Source: Amphiduros pacificus (Eukaryota > Annelida > Polychaeta > Phyllodocida > Hesionidae). From it: a stretch of 64,000 bases of DNA. Location: positions 45,643,725 through 45,707,724 of the forward strand of contig OX439003.1 of NCBI GenBank assembly GCA_949316495.1, given 5' to 3'. The translations under genes were made by a program, and so were the position numbers. This document shows, piece after piece, positions 28,709 through 64,000 of this stretch; the first letter of the stretch is position 1, and each line of letters opens with the position of its first letter. The notes below the pieces were generated by a model, which had not been told where the DNA came from, did not search any database, and saw nothing but the letters and a program-made list of their open reading frames with translations.

Positions 28709-29327
28709 CTATATTCTTCTGATACACTGCTCTATTTCTGCTAAATGGTTATTCTCTGCCATAAAGTCATCTGGAATAGTAGAGCAGTCATACTTTATAA
28801 AAGATGCTGTGGGTGGGTTGATACCCTGGTCAGTGTGAGCATCATTGGGTAACACAAATGATGACAAGTCCAGACACCAGGTCAACAGATTGTGGTCAGG
28901 CATAACATGGGCAGGATCTGCCACATTACCTAGGAATCCAGCTTCCTCAAACATATCCATTGTTTTATGCACTTCAAAGTCTGTGAACAGGTTCAGTTTA
29001 TCATGAGGGAGCAAACAATAATCAATCACAGATATATCCTTAAAGGTATAGTAGTTACTCCTGCTGTTTCGTCCATTTAACATACAACAGTCAGATCCAA
29101 GTTCACACCATGAGCTTCACTTGCAGCATTCTGAGCATCTACATATTCATTCCACAGGGTAGTCCACGTAAGAGCTCACCATATTTATTGACTGTGGTAT
29201 CTATTATCATCCTGTCTGGTACTGGGTCTACTCCCTCAATATAATCCTGAAGATCACCACACCGGCCATTCATATTTATTAACACCAGCATTTTCACCTC
29301 TCGCAGGACCGTTTCTGAATGATACAA
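28709..29327 (-). pseudogene. LINE APE endonuclease remnant
   Basis: Two frame segments carry late APE motifs: NGRCGDLQDYIEGVDPVPDR (29139-29327) and SVIDYCLLPHDKLNLF then MPDHNLLTW (28709-29083). They are separated by a 64-bp insertion (29101-29164) that duplicates the element's own 28481-28544. The front half of the endonuclease is absent. Confidence 0.8.
29101..29164. repeat. 64-bp templated duplication inside the LINE
   Basis: Exactly equal to 28481-28544 in the same orientation, 620 bp away, and inserted between the endonuclease segments ending KYGELL and starting GSDCCMLNG. Confidence 0.9.
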
Positions 29328-29420
29328 AGCGTCCGATTTCCAAAGTTTTGAAATCAGAGGAAATATTACTACAATTAAGACACTGTTCTTGGAAAATAGT
29401 AGTGTTAAGAGACGTCATAC

Positions 29421-29582
29421 CTTGTCGCTATTTTTCGTATCAATTTCAGTGATTTTATTCTTGTGTGCCTCTATAATAGTAGGTTCATAGATATATACGA
29501 TATGTGTTCCAACCTCTTGAATGTGTGTGTCAAAGATCTTGCTAATTTTGAAAAAAATATCTGCGTCAAGAATACTTTCCAT
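29421..29582 (-). CDS. Candidate first coding exon of an unidentified gene
   Basis: An ATG in good context (A at -3, G at +4) opens 54 codons that end exactly at a strong donor (GACAAG|GTATGA). The peptide begins MESILDADIFFKISKIF and continues THIVYIYEPTIIEAHKNK. A LINE would then occupy the following intron. No protein family is recognised and no next exon could be joined; it might relate to the terminal exon at 10641-10714, but this is conjecture. Confidence 0.3.
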
Positions 29583-29684
29583 GTTTTCGCTAGAAATTCG
29601 AGTGGAAGTGATAGACAATTGTAATATTGTGTCTTAACGACTCATTAAGCAACAATGACAATATCATTTAACTTGGTGTGAAAT

Positions 29685-29785
29685 TGACACTGACAGTAAG
29701 AGTCGAACCAGCAACCTTCCATCCCCTATTTATATAAACTTTAAGACATCGATCCATTGTCCAGACTTGCGAGTGGGGCGAGTGG
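29685..29785 (-). repeat. Possible tRNA-like (B-box) repeat fragment
   Basis: The minus strand has GGTTGCTGGTTCGACTC, a good B-box, but the A-box is poor. It adjoins the (TA)n tract. Confidence 0.25.
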
Positions 29786-29812
29786 GGCGAGATAGAACTT
29801 CTGCGTTGCCTT

Positions 29813-29990
<178 letters not shown>

Positions 29991-30409
29991 TCTGTTAATG
30001 TTGGCACAAACACTGTTTCTCTTTGTTTTGATCGAATGTAATTCCATACCAGTTTTCCCACTGATGGTCTCTTGAATTCAATATTTGGATAAAAAATTCC
30101 GAACTGATCCACATAATAAAGATCAGGCGAAGAAATATAAGTTAATAAGAATTTCTAATCACAACAACCTTTTGAAAGATGCTTATCTATTTAAAGTTAT
30201 TAATATAACAAATTGTTGGATGTTACAATTGTTAATGGTTAAAACTAAAGATTCTTCGAAATCCTTCGAAATATTCTTCGAGAAGTCTAATTGACCCTGA
30301 ATTCCAAACTTTTACAGGGGAATGGTCGAATAAGAAGACAGTCGAAACAGCCAATCACCTTATTCAGAGGGCCGATAAGGTGTCATAAGACGCATTAGGT
30401 AAAGGGCAG

Positions 30410-30770
30410 GCGGGTGTAGTCTGTCTTGTGCTGTAGGTGATGCCGTTCATCTCATCATATAGTGTGCTTGGTGTTGTAGGCAATGCTGTTCATCTCATCA
30501 TATAGCGTGCTTGGTGTTGGAGGCGATGCCTCCATCTTATTATAAAGTGTGCTTAGTGTTGTAGGCAATGCTGTTCATCTCATCATATAGCGTGCTGAGT
30601 GTTGGAGGTGATGCTTCCATTTTATCATAAAGTGTGCTTGGTGTTGGAGGTGATGCCTCCATCTTATCACAAAGTGTGCTTAGTGTTGGAGGTGATGCTG
30701 TTCATCTCTTCATATGGTGTGCTTAGTGTTGGAGGTGATGCTGTTCATCTCATTATAAAGTGTGGTTATT
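30410..30770. repeat. ~43-bp minisatellite, left part
   Basis: Units contain GTGTTGGAGGTGATGCTGTT, CATCTCATCATATAG and TGTGCTTAG. The array stops at the L2-like LINE tail and resumes at 32316. Confidence 0.92.
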
Positions 30771-32315
30771 GTTAATAAAAATAATAATAATCAAATTTAT
30801 ATAGTGCTGATGCCAGACAAGTATGTTCATAGCACTGTGTTCAGAACGTGTTTTCTGAAAAGGTGTGTTTAGAGTCCCAATGTCACTAGGGAGGTCATTC
30901 CGTAGTCTGGGGCTAATGGAAGAAAAAGCCCTATCACCGACTGTTTTCAGATGGATCTCAGGCACCTATCTTCCTGTTTCACTAGGAGTAGATCACGTAA
31001 GTAAGGTGGTCCCTTACCATTTAAGGCCTTCCAGATCATAAGGAGAATTTTGAATTCAATCCTAGCATGAACAGGAAGCCAGTACAATTCCTTCAATTTC
31101 TCTGATACATAATCAAATTTCCTGATCTTATCTACAACATGGGCTGCAAGTATTGCAACTTCTTAATATCTGATCGTGGAAGACCCGTGAGCAGACCATT
31201 TCCATAGTCTAGTGTAGATGTAACAAAAGCTTGAGTTAATGTTACAGCAATCTTCTCGTCTAGACATTGTCTAATGGCTGCCAAATTCCTTATGTGGTAA
31301 TGTCCCTTTTTTCACATTTTCCTGATTTGTGCCTTCATGTCCATTTTGGAGTCAAATGTGATACCAAGGTCAACAACTGACTCACTAGGTCACCTAGTCT
31401 GACAGCATTAGAGATATTGTTAGCAGCAGTACCATACCTGTCAGTACAGATGAGCATCTCAGTTTTACCATCATTTCATCTTGTTTGAGATCAAGAATGA
31501 TCTGATTTCAATGACACATTCTTCCAATTTAGGTCTACTGATGTCTACTTGTTGACCAGAGGTGTGATCAACGGGGATGTAAATCTGGGTGTCATCTGCA
31601 TAAATATGGTATTTAAGGCCATATTTAGCCAGAATGTCTGCCAATGGGGACATGTATATAGTGAAGAGAATGGGGGCCAGGACCAATCCCTGTGGGACCC
31701 CATACTTTATGGGTTTGAGAGTGGACCTGTGGCTCCCCACCTTGACACATTGTTTCTTGTCCCGTAGGCATGACCTCTGACATTGCATCTTGATTCCAAT
31801 TTACCAAATAGTATTTGATGGTCAATAGTATCAAAGGCTGTAGAGAGGTCAAACAGTAGTAAGATTACTGACCTTTTATTGTCAAGATCACACATGATAT
31901 TATTTTTAACCCTTAGTAAGGCAGTTTTAGTGTTATGATATTCTTTGTGGGCTGATTGGAATTTGTCAGTAAGACCATTTCTTACTAATGATGGATCAAG
32001 GTCAGCAACTGCCCTGTCAGTAAATTTGGAAATATAGGTTAGATTTTAGACAGGTCTTTAATTCTTCTCAATGAGATCTAGACCCAATTTCTTCAGGAGA
32101 GGCACAGTGATGGCAATTTTCATGTTTGAATCAGTAAATGATTTGTTTATGATGGCAGTAATAATGGGCAGATCATCTCTGAGATCATGGATTATCCTGG
32201 TAGGGGTGGGGTCAAGCTCACATGACTTCTTTGCTGCCCTTTTCACCAGTTTGCAGCATGAATCTATTCAACCCTAATGAGGCAGTCAGGGGCTGTGTGC
32301 CATTTTTCACAGTGT
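30771..32315 (-). mobile_element. L2/CR1-group LINE fragment, old and frame-broken
   Basis: Minus-strand pieces in order match the rear of an L2-type ORF2: CELDPTPTRIIHDL and PLLKKLGLDLI (32058-32246), LLLFDLSTAFDTIDHQILF (31707-31895), YGVPQGLVLAPILFTIYM and YHIYADDTQIYIP (31471-31788), and the C-terminal LKTVGDRAFSSISPRLRND (30753-30965). Several frame changes separate the pieces, so it is inactive and older than the other LINEs here. The 3' end has a stem-loop (30803-30836) and an A/T-rich ATT-type tail. Confidence 0.85.
30803..30836 (-). other. LINE 3'-terminal stem-loop, copy 1
   Basis: On the minus strand AGTGCT and AGCACT pair around a 22-nt loop containing TTGTCTGG. The same design with a different but still pairing stem is at 40975-41009. 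LINE RTs of this group are known to recognise such 3' stem-loops. Confidence 0.6.
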
Positions 32316-32360
32316 CAAGTTTTGGAGGTGATGCTGTTCATCTCATCACAAAGGGTGCTT
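32316..32360. repeat. ~43-bp minisatellite, right part
   Basis: One unit (TTGGAGGTGATGCTGTTCAT, then CTCATCACAAAGGGTGCTTA) matching the array at 30410-30770, now cut off by the LINE. Confidence 0.85.
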
Positions 32361-33869
32361 ATCCTTTCATGGCAGAAAAATCAATCTTAACTAAGTTTCT
32401 GAAAGAGAAAATGATTAGAACTCTTTTTTTCCAGGCCTTCCACAAATGCTATAGGGACCAAACTTAACTAGAAATGATGTTATTAATGGAGAAAATTATA
32501 TTGTTATAATATTTATGATTCTGAAATAAGTTTAAATCACACTTGTTCCTTTTTCTTAGTAATATAAAATTTTATTAAGAAATGGAATTATACATATATA
32601 AATACTTTACTTTGGACGGTTTCTCAGGTTGCAAATATGTCAGATATCTTACAAGCATTATCTTATAAAAAAAGTGTTATCATCATAAAAATCAGTGTGG
32701 TCATCATGTCATCACTATCATAATTTGACTATTTATTCCTTATTGAGAAATAACGTGATAGAATTCAAATAAAACAGTAACTCAAATAATGAAGGAACAA
32801 TGGCCACAATAACACAGCCAAATAACCAAATTTCTAAATACAATCGTTATTATTTTTTGCAATTAATTAAAATCTATAAAATATGCCATTCCACTATAAC
32901 AAACACTACCTTAATATTTTATTATTTCTGATATTTAAAATCATTTTTTTACTGAATTTTAAATTATATTTTTTTAATCTTGGAGTAACAGCTCAGTGAT
33001 AAATAAAGAAATCTGGTACCATAATATATCTAAGTTCAATTTACATCTTCTATTTTTGATTTGAAAATGTACAGCTTTCATACATCCAAATTAAACATAA
33101 CCTGGATGAGAAATGCATCAATCATACAAATTTAAACCTTCAAGTGGAACTCCAGTACATATATTCTGAACCCTTTTATAAAATGACTTTCAACGGTTTC
33201 TAACTTCTCAGTCAGTTCCCATATTCATGTACAATAATGTAAGCAACAATATTGGGAACTATATTAAAATTATAAAAGTTCCAAGAAGGGCAAATTATTG
33301 CAGTCAGTGATTTTCTGCTTCTTTTTCTCTCTTGCATATTGTAATCCATCTTATCTATGCAATATCTGAGCACAACCACATGCCCATAACAATTAAACCT
33401 TTAAAGTCTGTCTCAGCCATTCAAAAAGCCTTGGTTCTGGATTGAAATCTATAACACAAATATGAAAATTCTGCATCTTAATTATCATGATGATGTGCAC
33501 TGACCATGATGCATTGCAATGTTACATCATACAATACAATTTTACATTAAATTAATAACGATGGTGGAATTGCCTTTTTATTATTAAATCATGCTTTTTA
33601 TACAGCTAGGTTCCTGTTGAATTGAATAAAATCCAATTATTTTTTTCTGTTTCAAAAGCATACATTTAATCATCAAAATTTATTTGTTAAGATATACATA
33701 AATAAATAATCTACAAATTTGACATCAAAATTTTGCAGAGATAAATAATTCATGTGGACATAGATTACATAAATTATGTACAACAGAATTACCCATGATA
33801 TACACTTTACATTTTGTACAAGTTATTCTACAACTATATACAGATCAAGTTCAAGTTAAGCACGACCAA
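32361..33869 (-). promoter_or_regulatory. Probable tectonic 3' UTR and downstream sequence
   Basis: AT-rich and gene-free, directly downstream (minus strand) of the tectonic stop. Several plus-strand TTTATT motifs offer AATAAA signals (for example near 33577 and 32570), so the exact transcript end is open. Confidence 0.4.
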
Positions 33870-62677
<28,808 letters not shown>

Positions 62678-63125
62678 ATTGTTTATGGAATTCTCAAGTG
62701 TAAAACACGAAACAAGTATTAAAAAATTCCAAACTTTTATCAGATTTAAAATTTATATTCTGACGAAAAAATTAAATATAAAACTCATTAATTTATAACT
62801 TATATGTCAGCATTGTAAATCTGGGATGAATTAATAAAATAGATCATTTGAATCATACAGAAATTAACTTTTTCGTTTCGTTTATTCTAACAAAATTACT
62901 ACTGTAACGCACCTGCCACATCGCACACTCCAAAACTTGTGCTAGTCACAATACCAGTCACAACACGGAGCGTGCACACAAATGTTTAGCGGCCATATTT
63001 GTAAGTCTCGCATGGAAAACACCGGTGTCTTATCTTTCTTGATGAAAATTTAAGGGGAAGGCTGTCATTGACAAAGAGACGAACACCACACTAAACTTAG
63101 GAAAACATCAGAGAATCATTTCAGG
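62678..63125. promoter_or_regulatory. Tectonic upstream region, possible bidirectional promoter
   Basis: The 450 bp between the tectonic ATG and a strong plus-strand donor (TTTCAG|GTATGT at 63125) has no repeat. It holds GCGGCCATATTTG (YY1-like) near 62990, and the tectonic ATG is itself in AATATGGCGG, also YY1-like. No TATA box is obvious. Confidence 0.35.
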
Positions 63126-63129
63126 TATG

Positions 63130-63620
63130 TACCTAAAACGATCACTTTGTAGGACATTCAAACAACGGTATTTTGTGCTGACCCTTCCAAGTTCAACGTT
63201 GTGTGACCGCTTTCATTGTTTACGTTTTTGAATCCTTTACTTTAGCCTTGCACTCGTCTGAACTCTGCACACTATTACATATCAATTTAATTTTAACATT
63301 TTTATCATTTTGTACGAAGTACTGTATTGAAGGCTGGATAGAGAGCCCACATCCAATACATGTGCTTTGCACAGTATAAACATGTCGCCCTCATCGTACC
63401 GAAAACAAAGGGCCCCTGTCTCTGTCTCAGAGCGGCTGTCAGTACCCTTTCCTCCTTGTAGGTCCCCCACCCTGGGAGGAAGGAACTGACGGCTTGCTTG
63501 CGTTATATCAGTGGGTGCGCCGAGATGGTGAAGGTGCAAATTTCAAACCTTGAAAACACTGTCACACTTGCAGTTTTGAGTCAAAGTCTTCTGAACGCTT
63601 CATCCCATATCTACATGAAT
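63130..63620. other. Upstream flank, nothing firm
   Basis: The minus-strand frame at 63282-63539 has a repeat-like feel, but no family is recognised. Confidence 0.4.
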
Positions 63621-63906
63621 ACAAGTGAAGTCGGCCCCCAAGTGAAGTCGGCCCCGCCGTGGGTAGGTGAACTCGGCCCCCAAGAGAAGCCGGCCCCAGT
63701 CACTCTGTACCGGCTCAAAACTCATGAAATCTCCTTCGAGAAGGCTATTTGACCCTAAGGGCATTAACTAACCCTAGGGACCCTCGGTAGCCGTTAATTT
63801 TCTTCCGATAACTTGATATTCTAGTCACCTAAATGTGGGGGCCGACTTCTCCTAGGGGCCGACTTCTCTCGGGGGCCGACTTCACTCAGGGGCCGACTTC
63901 ACTTGT
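63621..63906. mobile_element. ~286-bp element with inverted ends
   Basis: The left end ACAAGTGAAGTCGGCCCC and right end GGGGCCGACTTCACTTGT are reverse complements. Each end is doubled or tripled (GTGAAGTCGGCCCC-type units at 63622, 63641 and 63669; complements at 63840-63905). No coding potential; no clear target duplication. Confidence 0.7.
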
Positions 63907-64000
63907 TACCATCTACATCTATCTACATCTATAAGTTTACTCGGCAAAACCAATTGGCATCCCGCCGAGATGCATCTTCAGACATCTTCAGACTTCACTG
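63907..64000 (-). mobile_element. 3' end of a second CR1-like copy (runs off the window)
   Basis: On the minus strand it ends AGTAAACTTATAGATGTAGA, then a TAGATG-type tail, as the 62.2-kb LINE does. Upstream of it a CTCGGC ... GCCGAG stem-loop is seen. It could also be a SINE sharing the LINE's tail. Confidence 0.6.

Larger units (their letters stand above)
26060..29340 (-). mobile_element. 5'-truncated APE-type LINE (clade uncertain)
   Basis: A non-LTR retrotransposon of about 3.3 kb on the minus strand. It holds the rear of the APE endonuclease, a full reverse transcriptase and a C-terminal cysteine-bearing domain, and ends in a short repeated 3' tail (TTGACTTTGACTTTTGACT, minus strand). 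The same clade occurs at 37.1-40.8 kb (both have EVYND, GKAVG, GIINPIPK, YRGITL and QNGF). The 5' end stops within the endonuclease near 29340, typical of incomplete reverse transcription. Both the GxKQGC RT motif and the C-terminal CPVC motif are seen; a Nimb/I-type affiliation is possible but not certain. Confidence 0.88.

Overview
This is a eukaryotic (metazoan) window: AT-rich, intron-split genes, canonical GT-AG junctions, AATAAA signals, several LINE clades and dense mini- and microsatellites. The two recognised genes (a CYP2-type P450 and a tectonic of the ciliary transition zone), the large introns and the CR1/L2-type LINEs fit an invertebrate animal, perhaps a mollusc or another lophotrochozoan; the sequence alone does not fix the species. 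I saw no bacterial-style operons, CRISPR arrays or rRNA genes.

Layout. (1) 1-4.8 kb: 3' part of a plus-strand CYP2-like P450 (five exons; earlier exons lie off the left edge), with a tRNA-derived SINE inside an inverted-repeat element in its third visible intron. (2) 4.8-33 kb: mostly non-coding, with several minisatellites, MITE-like repeats, a possible minus-strand terminal exon at 10.64 kb and a possible minus-strand first exon at 29.5 kb, a GC-rich patch at 12.2-13.1 kb, a 5'-truncated LINE (26.06-29.34 kb, minus) and an old L2-like LINE (30.77-32.3 kb, minus) that splits a minisatellite. (3) 33.87-62.68 kb, minus: a tectonic gene rebuilt here as 15 exons (about 635 aa) whose splice phases agree throughout. 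Its last intron is 16.5 kb and holds a hAT-like element with an 8-bp target duplication and a LINE inside it, two further inverted-repeat elements and four tandem arrays. Intron 10 holds a 1.3-kb minisatellite and intron 1 a nearly intact CR1-type LINE. (4) 62.68-64 kb: tectonic upstream region with a possible divergent non-coding exon, a short TIR element, and the 3' end of a second copy of the CR1-like family running off the right edge.

The P450 (membrane monooxygenase) and tectonic (transition-zone protein) are unrelated neighbours. Most of the rest is repeat biology: nested insertions, inverted-repeat elements and locally expanded tandem arrays. The most interesting signals are the nested hAT/LINE structure, a 3'-terminal LINE stem-loop with compensatory base changes between two copies, a templated 64-bp insertion within a LINE, a LINE whose two ORFs share a frame across a single stop, and a LINE that has split a minisatellite. 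I found no convincing new protein system.
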